A stretch of 64,000 nucleotides of DNA. It comes from Eubacterium sp. (GTDB taxonomy: Bacteria; Bacillota; Clostridia; Lachnospirales; Lachnospiraceae). A model generated the notes under the pieces. It was not told the origin of the DNA. It was given only the letters and a program-made list of their open reading frames with translations, and searched no databases. Shown piece by piece: positions 8,082 through 17,800 of the stretch. A program made the translations under genes and the position numbers. Position 1 is the stretch's first letter. The number at the start of each line of letters is the position of its first letter. Location of the stretch: the NCBI GenBank assembly GCA_017477505.1, contig JAFUVQ010000019.1:1-64000 (forward strand), given 5' to 3'.

Positions 8082-9749
8082 ATGCAATATAGAAACCTGG
8101 ATGAGCAGATTAAGGAGTTTGACGGTTCTTTAGGACTTGAAAATGATGATTCATTTATAATTGAGAATCCGGAAGATCTTAACGGAGATCAGCTGATTAA
8201 CAATAATAGCAGCAACGATAACAATAACAATGAAAATGAAAATGATCTGGATGTCAGTATTGATCTCGGTGGCGGCGCAGTAATAGGTGATAGAGAAGAT
8301 ATAAATGATCCGCGGGCTTTCGAGGAATTTGAGGATCTTGATCCTGAAATTCAGCAGAACGAGGCTGAAGCAGAGCGTGAGAGACAGGAACTCTTTGAAA
8401 ATGAGGAAGAGATAAATGATGCTCCTGCGAATGAGGAAGAAAATCTCTATGAAGGTTTCCTGGGAGATGAGTTCGACACTATGGATGCCGAATATGCTGC
8501 TATGAAGGAAAATGAGAAGGCTGAGAGAGAAGCGGCAGAGATGGATGCCTGGCGTAAGCGAGAGGAAAAGAGAAAGAAAGATCTCGAGAAATACCAGAAA
8601 CAGCAGGAGAAGGAGCAAAAGGAACAGGAAAAGAGAAAAGCAAAAGAAGCAAAAGAGGCTCGTGAGGCTGAGACCAAGGTTGGTGTAGTCAAGATCAAAT
8701 CTTACAGAGAGCTTGGAAAATATGATTATGTTTCTGAGCAGCATGGCTATAAGGACCAGGATTTCCAGGAAGGAGTCATGACCAAACAGGCGGAAACCGT
8801 TCATCTCATGAAGCTTACCATGAAAGAGGTGGTTAAGCATGATCCGTTATATGGGGATCCGATGCGTAGACGTAATCATGCATCTGAGCCTCAGGCGAAA
8901 ATGATGAAGGACCTGAATGCTTTTGATAACTTTATGAAGGAAATAAGCGGGCGTACCAGACTTTCTCCAAGAGAGATGGAGGTATATGACAAGCTTTCAT
9001 TAAAGGCATACAGATCTGCCAAAGAGTATCATGAATATAAACTGGAACAGGATCAAAAGAAGATGGAGGCCTTTGATAAAAAACATGAGAAGGACAAAGT
9101 TAAGCCTAGATACGAGCAGGATCCTGCAGATTATGGAAAGATAGAAGGTACTAACCGGTTACTTGAAAATATTGAAAGACTTCGTAAAGAAGCATTTGAT
9201 AAGGAAATGGAAGAAAAAGCCAAAGAACTTACTGAAAAATGTAAGAAAGAGGCTGAAAAGGCGGAGGCTATCAGAGGTGACCTTAATAAGGCAACAAATG
9301 CTGAGGAAAGAAAAGCTCTTCAGAACAAACTTGAAGATTCAATTGCAAGATCCATTTATTTCGGAAAGAGGATGGAAGATCTCCAGAACAAGAACGAGCT
9401 TTCCATTAAGCCTGACGAATCCTTCCAGAAGGCTATACAGCGTATAGACAAGTCCATCGAGCCTACAGAAGCGGAATTAAAGGGAATCAAAGAAACTGAG
9501 TTCTGCAAATCACAGGTAGAGAAGGCTAAGGAGATGGTCAACAACGGTGATATACTCACAAATGACGATATACAGAAAGCACATGGTGAGTATATAAAGG
9601 CTGCCGGCAGAAAGCTTTCACTTCAGAAATGGCGTGAGCAGAATATGCGACCTGTAGTACAGCAGCAGAACCCGCAGCTACAACAGCAGAATCCGCAGAC
9701 ACAGCAGAATAAGAATAATCTACAGATACAGCAGGGACCAAAATTTTAA
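8082..9749 (+). CDS. Acidic/charged coiled-coil protein with Gln-rich tail
   Basis: A 555-residue protein with no signal peptide or membrane segment. Residues 1-110 are Asp/Glu/Asn-rich and probably disordered. Residues 130-205 are an almost uninterrupted Lys/Glu/Arg/Gln coiled coil. The middle (about 230-500) is helical and includes SPREMEVYDKLSLKAYRSA. The last 30 residues are Gln/Pro/Asn-rich (QQQNPQ repeats). A strong AAAGGAGGA precedes the ATG. It lies 140 nt after the HATPase gene and 104 nt before another coiled-coil gene. The general build (disordered acidic head, coiled coil, helical body, polar tail) recurs in the other large proteins of this cluster. It looks like a scaffold or export substrate, but no function can be assigned. 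Confidence 0.65.
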   Translation: MQYRNLDEQIKEFDGSLGLENDDSFIIENPEDLNGDQLINNNSSNDNNNNENENDLDVSIDLGGGAVIGDREDINDPRAFEEFEDLDPEIQQNEAEAERERQELFENEEEINDAPANEEENLYEGFLGDEFDTMDAEYAAMKENEKAEREAAEMDAWRKREEKRKKDLEKYQKQQEKEQKEQEKRKAKEAKEAREAETKVGVVKIKSYRELGKYDYVSEQHGYKDQDFQEGVMTKQAETVHLMKLTMKEVVKHDPLYGDPMRRRNHASEPQAKMMKDLNAFDNFMKEISGRTRLSPREMEVYDKLSLKAYRSAKEYHEYKLEQDQKKMEAFDKKHEKDKVKPRYEQDPADYGKIEGTNRLLENIERLRKEAFDKEMEEKAKELTEKCKKEAEKAEAIRGDLNKATNAEERKALQNKLEDSIARSIYFGKRMEDLQNKNELSIKPDESFQKAIQRIDKSIEPTEAELKGIKETEFCKSQVEKAKEMVNNGDILTNDDIQKAHGEYIKAAGRKLSLQKWREQNMRPVVQQQNPQLQQQNPQTQQNKNNLQIQQGPKF

Positions 9750-9806
9750 TGATCATATACACTCGCGCGTAAGGTAGGGTGCTTCGCATCCCGCACTTGG
9801 GGCGGC

Positions 9807-9826
9807 GCATGTCGTGAGTGACATGC
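9807..9826 (+). other. GC-rich intergenic hairpin
   Basis: GCATGTC and GACATGC form a 7-bp stem with a 6-nt loop in the short leader before the gene at 9854. It follows another GC-rich, partly self-complementary stretch at about 9763-9795. The base composition of 9755-9826 differs from its AT-rich surroundings. It could be an attenuator or a small repeat; no T tract follows. Confidence 0.35.
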
Positions 9827-9853
9827 TTAAATCTATATAAATGAGGGATTGAT

Positions 9854-11485
9854 ATGGCAAGTTTAGCTGAACAAAAAAAGGAAATATTAGACAAGATTAA
9901 TATGACATTAAATAATCTTGATGCCAGGAAACGTGAACTGGATGCGAAGCTTGATAAAGAGCAGAATCCTGTAGAGATTGCTCGCCTGAAGGAAGATATC
10001 TCAAACCTGGAGCAGCAGCAAGTGGCTGTTCTGGGAGCCAGAGATGAATTCGAGAAGCAGTATGCGGAAGCAAAGAAAGATGAAGAGAAGCAGAAGGTAA
10101 TTAACACGGTGAAGGCTGCAATCATCATCGGAGTTGCTTTTGGTACACTTCGGATGGCATGGCAGAGTGAGAAACGAATGGAGGAGGACAGAGAGACTGT
10201 TCATGCCGATATGGAGAAACGGGCTGTTGAAAAGGTTTTTACCGAGAACACTTTCCGTTTTGTTACAAAGGATATGATCGAAGAGATCAAGAATAATGAA
10301 AAGTTTATAGATATGGCAAAGAATGATCCCGAGCTTCTTCTTCGTGAGGAAGATGAGCAAAGAGATAAGTACAATAAACTTATGGAGAGAGTCTTCATAC
10401 AGAACGGCCAGAAAATGTCAGATGATTTTGAAGAGAATGAAGCGCATATGCGAGAAGTTTTCGCTCAGAAGAGTAAATTTGAGGAAGCGGCACAGTCTGT
10501 TGTTCTATTTATGAAAGGTGATGCTTATAATAAGTACGCTACTGATGAGGACAGGGAGTTCTTTGAGGCGGTCGAGAAAGAAGTGCTTGAAATTGCAGTG
10601 GAACACAGAAGACTCCGTCAGGAATTCGTCAACGGCGAAAGTGATTTCAAGAAAGGTAACGGATTTACAAAGGAGCTTGTCGATAGAGAACTTGCGCTTA
10701 AGAAAAAAGTTGATGAACATACGGCAAGGCTTCTTGCGAGAGTCAATGAGAAAGCTACAGAAAATAAAATGAGTCCCGAAGAACTTGACGGTAATGTCAA
10801 GGTTTACCAGGGAGCCCTTGAGGTTCAGGGTTTCATAAAGCTTCAGATTGAAAACGATATGTCATTTTCCAGTCAGAATGATTTCCGAAAAGAAACAGAG
10901 ATGTGGAGGGTATACCAGGCACTTCCTACGGGAACTGTTCCTGCCATAAAGAGAATCACCAAGAAGGCAAGTGAAGAGTCAAAGGCTCAGAATAAGATCA
11001 AGAGATTACAGCAGGCTGTTGCCCGTGAAGGCAGGCAGTCACTTCTCGGTGGCATGGCAAGTTGGGCTATGGATGAAACAACACTTGTTATGAACCGGTT
11101 GAAGAATCCGGCGCCTATATCAAAGGAAGAGCAGAAGACTATAAAGGAGCAGCTTGCTTCACTTATTGTATATCAGCTGGTTGACAATGATGACAAGCAG
11201 AAGTCAGTGGAAGCAGATAAACCATATTTCGATGTTTTGAAGAACAGTGGTGATAGAAGAGATGAGTTAAAGTCGGCGGCAAAGCAGATCGCAAAAAGCC
11301 CTGAATTCGAAAAGCTGTTTAAGAATTTCAAAAAGAAAGATAAATTCCGTGACACCTGTATCAGATTCCTGGCGAATGACGCTGAAAGGCAGATGGCTAA
11401 AAGCATCGACAATAAAGGAGTCAGAATAAATATTACAAGAGTCAAAAGACGTAACACAATTGCAGTACCATCAACGAATCAGTGA
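9854..11485 (+). CDS. Helical coiled-coil protein with one possible membrane helix
   Basis: A 543-residue, mostly helical protein. Residues 1-80 form a Lys/Glu coiled coil (start MASLAEQKKEILDK). Residues about 82-103 (INTVKAAIIIGVAFGTLRMA) could be a single membrane segment. The rest is charged helix. Near the C terminus, QIAKSPEFEKLFKNF resembles KIMDDPAFRRLFETG and KIMRQDNFKRFMSDV in the product at 19935, so the two may share a C-terminal helical module. The tail has RRNTIAVPSTNQ, similar to RSNT-containing tails of two other cluster proteins. The ribosome site is GAGGGA, 5 nt before the ATG. No family is recognised. Confidence 0.62.
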   Translation: MASLAEQKKEILDKINMTLNNLDARKRELDAKLDKEQNPVEIARLKEDISNLEQQQVAVLGARDEFEKQYAEAKKDEEKQKVINTVKAAIIIGVAFGTLRMAWQSEKRMEEDRETVHADMEKRAVEKVFTENTFRFVTKDMIEEIKNNEKFIDMAKNDPELLLREEDEQRDKYNKLMERVFIQNGQKMSDDFEENEAHMREVFAQKSKFEEAAQSVVLFMKGDAYNKYATDEDREFFEAVEKEVLEIAVEHRRLRQEFVNGESDFKKGNGFTKELVDRELALKKKVDEHTARLLARVNEKATENKMSPEELDGNVKVYQGALEVQGFIKLQIENDMSFSSQNDFRKETEMWRVYQALPTGTVPAIKRITKKASEESKAQNKIKRLQQAVAREGRQSLLGGMASWAMDETTLVMNRLKNPAPISKEEQKTIKEQLASLIVYQLVDNDDKQKSVEADKPYFDVLKNSGDRRDELKSAAKQIAKSPEFEKLFKNFKKKDKFRDTCIRFLANDAERQMAKSIDNKGVRINITRVKRRNTIAVPSTNQ

Positions 11486-11491
11486 GTTATT

Positions 11492-11521
11492 GGGACATTG
11501 GGGGCTTATCCCCGATGTCCC
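11492..11521 (+). repeat. GGGAC/GTCCC palindrome, copy 1
   Basis: GGGACAT and ATGTCCC enclose a GGGG/CCCC inner stem, giving a long hairpin directly after the stop of the gene at 9854 and before the shared-motif promoter at 11549. It is one of five related elements in this window (also 14765, 37755, 39854, 42401). It could terminate the upstream unit. Confidence 0.6.
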
Positions 11522-11548
11522 GCTTTGAATGTCTTGGGTAATGACAAA

Positions 11549-11583
11549 GTGTTGCTCTTTTGTTATACTCTTGGTGTTAATAT
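11549..11583 (+). promoter_or_regulatory. Shared-motif promoter, copy D
   Basis: GTGTTGCTCTTTTGTTA at 11549-11565, then exactly 12 nt, then TAATAT at 11578-11583. This is the most divergent of four copies but keeps the spacing exactly. It precedes the gene at 11635, and the run of genes to 24268 is probably transcribed from it. Confidence 0.6.
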
Positions 11584-11634
11584 TGGTTCAAATGAAGTTC
11601 AGTCGATGTATTTGACTGATAAAGAGAGGACAAA

Positions 11635-12588
11635 ATGAAAAAACTCATCATTATAATTATTTCTGTAGTTTTAGGACTTGGTATTATTGCCGGAATTGTA
11701 AGCGGAATCCTGTACTACAGAAGTTTTATCCGTGTATTTAAGAAGACGGATTATCCTGTAGCATATAAGGTTATTGATGGCAATCTGGTCATCGTTCTTA
11801 AGGATAAATCAGGAAGCAGTAATGAGTGGACAGCTATTACTGATAATACAAATGCTGTTTCGATGGAAACAAAGGGAAAGGCGAAGGCATCCAAGGCTAA
11901 GTTTATCGTCTCTCCAAAGAATAACAGTATTGCGAATGTTTACTTTGTAAAGAGCTTTAATCTCGGTAAACTATCAGTTGCTGAAACACTTATAAGCTTC
12001 GCTGTTTACGTATCGGATGACGAGGAAACCGGAGCACTTCGATGTGACGTTATTGATTATCCGACTCTTTCAACAGGCGGTACTGTTATCGGAGCTGATA
12101 CGGCCTATCCGATTGCACTTTCAGGTTATGCACCTTTAATAGATGATGACTATTATTATGATGAAACTGCAACTGAATCGGATGCGGCAGCAGCTTTAAT
12201 TCACGGAAATATCGATTTTGTAAATGGTAAGGGTGACTGGACGGTTGAAGCCGATACTACAGAGGTTTTTCTCCGTGAATATGACAGAGGTGACAGAGCT
12301 TATATCTATATTAACTATTTCGGATTTGGCGATGTTATTCCTGAAAACGAAGAAGATCCTGATGATGATGGCGATAACGGTGGTAACGGTAAGAGCTCGG
12401 GAGATAATTCCATAACTGACACAGGTATTGATATAAATAATAATACTGAAACAGATGCAACAGAGGAAGTGGGAAGCTGTGAGCTTACATTTTCAAATGC
12501 TACTCTCGGTATATCCGAGAAAAAGAAGGTTACCTTCTATAAGGATGGACACATGATTTTCAGTCCGGTAGAGGAAAAGAAGAAGTAA
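11635..12588 (+). CDS. Membrane-anchored extracytoplasmic protein, paralogue of 5936
   Basis: A 317-residue protein with an N-terminal transmembrane helix (about residues 4-27) and an outside domain. It matches the product at 5936-6703 in the motifs (T/S)DYPV-x-Y, a K-x-FIVSPK segment and NGKGDWTVE. It has an inserted acidic Asp/Tyr stretch near residues 165-185 and an Asp/Asn/Gly-rich linker near 245-275 that the paralogue lacks. GAGGACAAA precedes the ATG. Twelve nucleotides later begins an exported beta-solenoid-like protein, so the pairing of a small anchored protein with a large exported protein occurs twice in the cluster, in opposite gene order. Function unknown; an accessory or anchoring role for the exported partner is my inference. 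Confidence 0.66.
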   Translation: MKKLIIIIISVVLGLGIIAGIVSGILYYRSFIRVFKKTDYPVAYKVIDGNLVIVLKDKSGSSNEWTAITDNTNAVSMETKGKAKASKAKFIVSPKNNSIANVYFVKSFNLGKLSVAETLISFAVYVSDDEETGALRCDVIDYPTLSTGGTVIGADTAYPIALSGYAPLIDDDYYYDETATESDAAAALIHGNIDFVNGKGDWTVEADTTEVFLREYDRGDRAYIYINYFGFGDVIPENEEDPDDDGDNGGNGKSSGDNSITDTGIDINNNTETDATEEVGSCELTFSNATLGISEKKKVTFYKDGHMIFSPVEEKKK

Positions 12589-12605
12589 TTCAGGGAGAAA
12601 TGAAA

Positions 12606-14747
12606 ATGATAAGAAAAGGATTATTGAATTTAAGTAAGAAGAGCGTTCTAAAGGCTGTTCTGTCAGTCTCCTTAATGATGTTATCTGCTTCATTTTCGTA
12701 TGCAGATATTCCTGCAGTATATGCCGATGGCGAGGTGGAAGATACTAAAGATAAAGATGATGGTGATGACGAAGTAGAGGAGAGTAATATTCTTAATCCT
12801 AAGCTTGGAAGAGTAGAGTTCTGGGATTGGAAGAGGATTAGAAATATAAAGGAAGTGTTTGGAGATAATAAATACCATCCGATACTCTTTCTGTCATTAA
12901 GAAATAATTCATATGGAAAAGCTTCTTTCCTTTCTTCCTATAGTGATAGAAATCATGTCATGCTTCCAACCTATACCAACAGGTACAATATGTTCACCGA
13001 TGCGTTCCCTTCAGTTCCGGGTAATCCGGAAACCACAGTCGGTGGAGATTACGGATATTACGGCAGAAATGATAACGAGGCTCATTCTCCTGCATATTAT
13101 ATGGATGCTGAAGAAAACTTTTATCTGCATCTCTCAGAAAAAGGACGTAAGGGCCTGGACATAAAATACAGAAACCAGGATCGATTCTTTACCACAGGAA
13201 CATCTATGGGAGTTCCATGGCTGAAGGCTTCACAGTTTGGACCGGATGGCGGAAGAACGATGATGTATATTACATTTCCTAAAAAGGAGCTTTCAGGTGG
13301 GGAGGCTATGCTGTATCAGCCTGACAGCTCGGACTATTTCCTTTATGTAGGAGCTATTTGCGGTCCGGGAGGCTCAAGAAGTGAGCCTACGATGTATGCT
13401 TCTCATAATCAGAACACAAGCCCGGCTCAGGATAACTGGCATCTTATAGCTTATTCTCCTGAAAAAAGAGGGATTGCAGGTGGTGACACAGTATGGGCAC
13501 TTGTAGGTCTGAATAATGATTATGTTAATAGTGTTGCCGAGACTTCGTGGGGAAATAATCTCATGATAGGTGATGATGATGCCTGTGTCATGACAATGTT
13601 CAGGGATAAGAAGATTGAGATCATTCCTCAGGGAACCAAATCAGATCCTATGAAAAAGAGAGACACAACAGATTATCTGTGGTATCCATATGCCGGAACA
13701 CCGCACCTTTTTACATCACTTGTGACTCAGACAATTGAGGAAGGCAAGATTCTTCCTATTACTGCCGGAACTTATATGGAGCAGAAAAAGGATTCTGATA
13801 CGAGCTCTGTATCCAAGACTGAAGGACTGATCCTTCCTAAGGGGGAGACTCTTACTATAGACGGTGGAACAGTTTATGTAGATACAAACTTTATCCACAA
13901 TGGAAAGATCAGGATTATAAATGGCGGAACACTTGTTGTCAAGAATGGTGGATGTATCTCACCATATACTGATCAGTGCGCCGGAGAAGGTACTATAGAA
14001 TGTGACGGCGGAAATATAGTAGTTATGCCGGGTGGCAGGATTTACGGATACTGTACCGGAATAGATAAAAACTCAAGCAATCCTTACAGTCAGACCAATG
14101 CACCGCTTCGTCTTGTAGGCGGCGGAACCATGATAAATTACGGAACCGTAGTTCTTACTTATGGTGTAGTCGGAAAAGGAAGCAAGATTGAAGTTCGTAA
14201 GGACGGAGTGCTTAAAGTCGGCTATAACAGGAAAGACCAATTGGAGATGATGTATAACAACCAAAACAATTACGGCCTTTCTGATCCGGTAAACTATCCT
14301 GAAAATGCGAAGACCATAGGACTCTTTGGTATAGGCGGATACTTTGGAGAACCTAAGGTTGATCCATATGTTCAAGCGTATACAAATACTGGATCCGGTA
14401 TTCATATAAATAACAAGATTGGTAAATCCAGTACTTCGAATACATCTGATGATCGTTCTCAGTATATTACAACTGTGTGCACAACTTCATTATCGACGAC
14501 TATCGTAGGCGGTTCTTTGGGTAATGTTGTGACTATACCTGGCGTCGGAGATGTCCGAAAAGCAACTACAGAGGATCTTCAAAAAATTGATACCGCTGGC
14601 TCAGAAAAAATCGGATTTCACACTGGCTCGGGTTATGAAAAAGCAACAGTTGTAGTAGAGAAAACCGCAACATTTGACCACAAGGGTAAGGATGGCCTGG
14701 ATACCGCTCCGGAAGACAGAGTGAATATCATCGTACCAGAGTATTAA
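12606..14747 (+). CDS. Exported protein with beta-solenoid-like repeats
   Basis: About 713 residues from the ATG at 12606, chosen because GGGAG lies 8 nt upstream; an in-frame ATG at 12600 would be only 2 nt away. A signal peptide is visible: Lys-rich start, hydrophobic SVSLMMLSASFSYA, likely cleavage after an Ala near residue 33-40. Roughly residues 400-560 show short Gly-rich rungs such as TLTIDGGTVYV, IRIINGGTLVV, GNIVVMPGGRIYG and SKIEVRKDGVLKV, the pattern of a right-handed parallel beta-helix. No membrane anchor or sorting signal is present at the C terminus. It shares a transcription unit with the membrane-anchored paralogue at 11635. Beta-solenoids often bind polysaccharide or act as adhesins, but no catalytic motif is visible and the role is open. 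Confidence 0.68.
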   Translation: MIRKGLLNLSKKSVLKAVLSVSLMMLSASFSYADIPAVYADGEVEDTKDKDDGDDEVEESNILNPKLGRVEFWDWKRIRNIKEVFGDNKYHPILFLSLRNNSYGKASFLSSYSDRNHVMLPTYTNRYNMFTDAFPSVPGNPETTVGGDYGYYGRNDNEAHSPAYYMDAEENFYLHLSEKGRKGLDIKYRNQDRFFTTGTSMGVPWLKASQFGPDGGRTMMYITFPKKELSGGEAMLYQPDSSDYFLYVGAICGPGGSRSEPTMYASHNQNTSPAQDNWHLIAYSPEKRGIAGGDTVWALVGLNNDYVNSVAETSWGNNLMIGDDDACVMTMFRDKKIEIIPQGTKSDPMKKRDTTDYLWYPYAGTPHLFTSLVTQTIEEGKILPITAGTYMEQKKDSDTSSVSKTEGLILPKGETLTIDGGTVYVDTNFIHNGKIRIINGGTLVVKNGGCISPYTDQCAGEGTIECDGGNIVVMPGGRIYGYCTGIDKNSSNPYSQTNAPLRLVGGGTMINYGTVVLTYGVVGKGSKIEVRKDGVLKVGYNRKDQLEMMYNNQNNYGLSDPVNYPENAKTIGLFGIGGYFGEPKVDPYVQAYTNTGSGIHINNKIGKSSTSNTSDDRSQYITTVCTTSLSTTIVGGSLGNVVTIPGVGDVRKATTEDLQKIDTAGSEKIGFHTGSGYEKATVVVEKTATFDHKGKDGLDTAPEDRVNIIVPEY

Positions 14748-14764
14748 TTCTAAACATCATAAAT

Positions 14765-14790
14765 GGGACATGGGGACTGTCCCCGTGTCC
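14765..14790 (+). repeat. GGGAC/GTCCC palindrome, copy 2
   Basis: A near-perfect dyad, GGACATGGGGAC and its complement around a central T, followed by TATTTTTA. It sits between the stop at 14747 and the start at 14814. The T tract means it could act as a partial terminator inside the operon. Confidence 0.62.
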
Positions 14791-14813
14791 TATTTTTATA
14801 AGGAGAAATAAGT

Positions 14814-17800
14814 ATGGGTGATCTGAGAAACAATATAAATATTACGGAAAAGGATATAAATGAGCTTTTGAAGGAGGCTTCAAAGGCATATGGCAGTAAA
14901 AATGTAGATGTAAATAATTATAAGAAGAGATTCAAAGGTCTTCATACTGTGCAGGAAAAGCAGCAGCTCTTCCTCGAGATTGTGAATAAGTATCCGAGTG
15001 CATGGGAGTTTGAAACCTATAAGGATGATCCGAAGACTGAATCTAATGATGTAATCAATAAGAGGTTCCTTGATCACGAGAAGACTATCCTTCCTTTTGA
15101 GATGCGTAATTCGGGAAATGAAGATAAGATCGAACAGTACCTTGTTAGTAATCCGAAGCTCAATATTAAGGGTAAAGCAAGACTTATGAAGCGTCTTGAA
15201 ACCATTGATAAGGTTAGGATTATAAATGATCAGTCCAAGTCCAGGAGTGAAGGGGTAGAGCCTTTTAACAATCGTCCGAAGCTTATAACGACTCCTAATG
15301 GCGGAGTGAGGCTTGATATTCATATGCCGAAATATCAGACCAGTGGCAATGGATGCTGGTCATGTACGACACAGATGCTCCTTCAGGGACGTGGCATCCA
15401 CAATGTAACCCAGGAGGATATCCGTTCTTTCAGACCTGATTACAGCGATGGAAAGCTGGCATCAGAGTCCAAGAAGCCTCCGGTTCTTGATAAGGCCTTT
15501 AATAAGGGTGAGATGCAGAATGTTATAGATATGGGTGATGCTGCGCTTAATTTTGCACCTGATACCATGATGAGATCTCTCAATATTCTTCGTCTCGGAG
15601 AGGCAGAGATAGTACTAAAAAAGAAGTTTACCCAGAAGGAGAAGGAGGACTATCTGAATAATGCTGTAAAGCTCATAAGAAAGCAGATTACGGAGACCAT
15701 CATCGATACGAGGTCACCTCTCGGAATTTCTGACGGGGGTCATTATATAACGATAGTGGGTATCGAGGGAGATGATATTCTCACTCAGAGTTCTACAAAT
15801 AATCCTGCTGATCAGATAGTACGTGAAAATATAAATACGTATTTTAAAAATATACTCAGAGGTAAGAGGCATGTCGAACTGGCATGGCTCGAGGATATTC
15901 AGCTTGCACAGAATGGAAAGACCTTCTATAACGTACCGAGCAGTACACTTGAGCTGAATCCTGACGGAACTCTTAAGATGCCGCCTGCGCTTATTCTGGA
16001 CGATAATAACCGTGAGAAGGCAGAGCAGGAATACAATGGTTTCAGAGTAAGGCTTTATGCAGGTAAGGAAGACACTGATAAAGATCGTCAGTCCAGAGAT
16101 CTTCTTGTTGACGGTGTAGTTAAGTATGAGCAGGCTTATTTCCCGAAGAAAGTAAATGCTGATAACTTAAGGAGAAAGGCAAGGGACAGGAAGCCTGAAG
16201 AGGAACAGCAGCTTCGTCAGTCTACGACTAAGCTCCTCGGCTATGATCCTATCGAGGAAAAAGTCGTCAAGGAAACTAAGGACGATTTCAGCATAAGCAG
16301 TAACAGACCGACTCTTGAAAATGTTGAAGAAGTTTCTGTCTTAAAGGATGATGCACTTAATGTTTCTCAGGCGAGACTTGACCATGAAGAAAGGATAAAA
16401 GACAGGGTCGAGAGTTATGTCCGTAATGCTTCCGTGGGACGTGTTGCAAGAACAAAAGAGATAGTTAACAGTCTCAATACTATAGTTGGGAAAAATGCTA
16501 ACTGGACTCCTGAAAAGGAAGCGGATATTACAAATAATATAGGTGCGATAGTAGCCTTTAAGTTAAAGGAGTCTTATGATGCCATGATTCCTGTTCTCAG
16601 GACCATGGGTAATAATAAGAAAGCTGATGAGCTGAAGGCCAGATATGATAAGATCATGGAGGGTCTTAGAAATAATCCGGACAATGATCTTCGCGGCGAA
16701 AACGGTAAGAAGTACAGAGGCTGGAAGGAAGGCGAAGGCATTGTTATTGGAGACGGCAAGATAAAGATCACACATGCATTTTCAAGAAATGAAGAGCTTT
16801 ACGATGCAGTTAACCTTCTTGCTTCTATAAGTGATTCAATCAGCATCGGCGTGGATCTTAAGCAGACCAAGGTCAATAATACAAGCGTGACCTACGATCC
16901 CTCACCACTCTCAAGATGCGTGGAAAGCATTCAGGAGATAGCAAGCTATGATAATGGTAATTATCTCAAGGCATGTGCAGAGAATCCGAAGCTCTATGAG
17001 ATGATGAAGAGTACGACCAAGCTTCCGACAACTGATATGAAGGTGCTGAAAACACCTTACAAAAAGAGCAGTAATATGATGAAGAGTTATCTCAAGATGG
17101 GACTTGGTGCGAGCACCATGCTTACCGGAGAATATGATCTTCAGAAATATAAGCAAAATGGTATTTATGTATATGGTACTAATGGAACTGAGTCTTATAA
17201 GAGCGGTGCCAAAAACTATATTGAGGGTTATAATGCCCTGATGAGTAAAGGCAAGCCTACCAAGGATGGCAAGAAGGTTTTCGACAGTATTGGACTGGAT
17301 ACAACTACATTTAATACTCAGAATCTTGATGTTAAGCCGGCAGTAAAGCAGCTTCCGAAGAGTGAATTCCAGATTAAAGCTGAGCAGGAAATTGCTGATC
17401 AGAAAAAACGCGAGGCTGAAGAGAAGAAGAGGCGTGAAGAACAGAGACTTGCAGAAGAGCAGAAGAGACGTGAAGAGCAGAAGAAGCTTGAGGAGCAGAG
17501 AAAGCTCGAGGAGCAGAAGAAGCTTGAGGAGCAGAGAAAGCTTGAAGAGCAGAGACTTGCAGAAGAGAAGAAGCTAGCTGAAGAGAAGAGGCTTGCTGAG
17601 GAGAAGCTTGCCGCAGAGAAGAGACTTGCTGAAGAGAAGCTTGCCGAGGAGAAGAGAATCGCCGAGGAGAAGAGGAGACTCGAGGAAGAGGCTAAGAATA
17701 AAGATCAGGACAAGAAGGAAGACAACAAAGAAGAAATCAAGAACGACATCAAAGACGATATCGTTAATGACAACAATATAAATATCATAAACGAAGCAGA

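Noticed and set aside
8151-8840. Minus-strand 229-residue hydrophobic ORF opposite the coiled-coil gene
   Set aside because: It is the antisense of a Glu/Lys-rich frame, which always yields Leu/Phe-rich shadows, and no ribosome site supports it.
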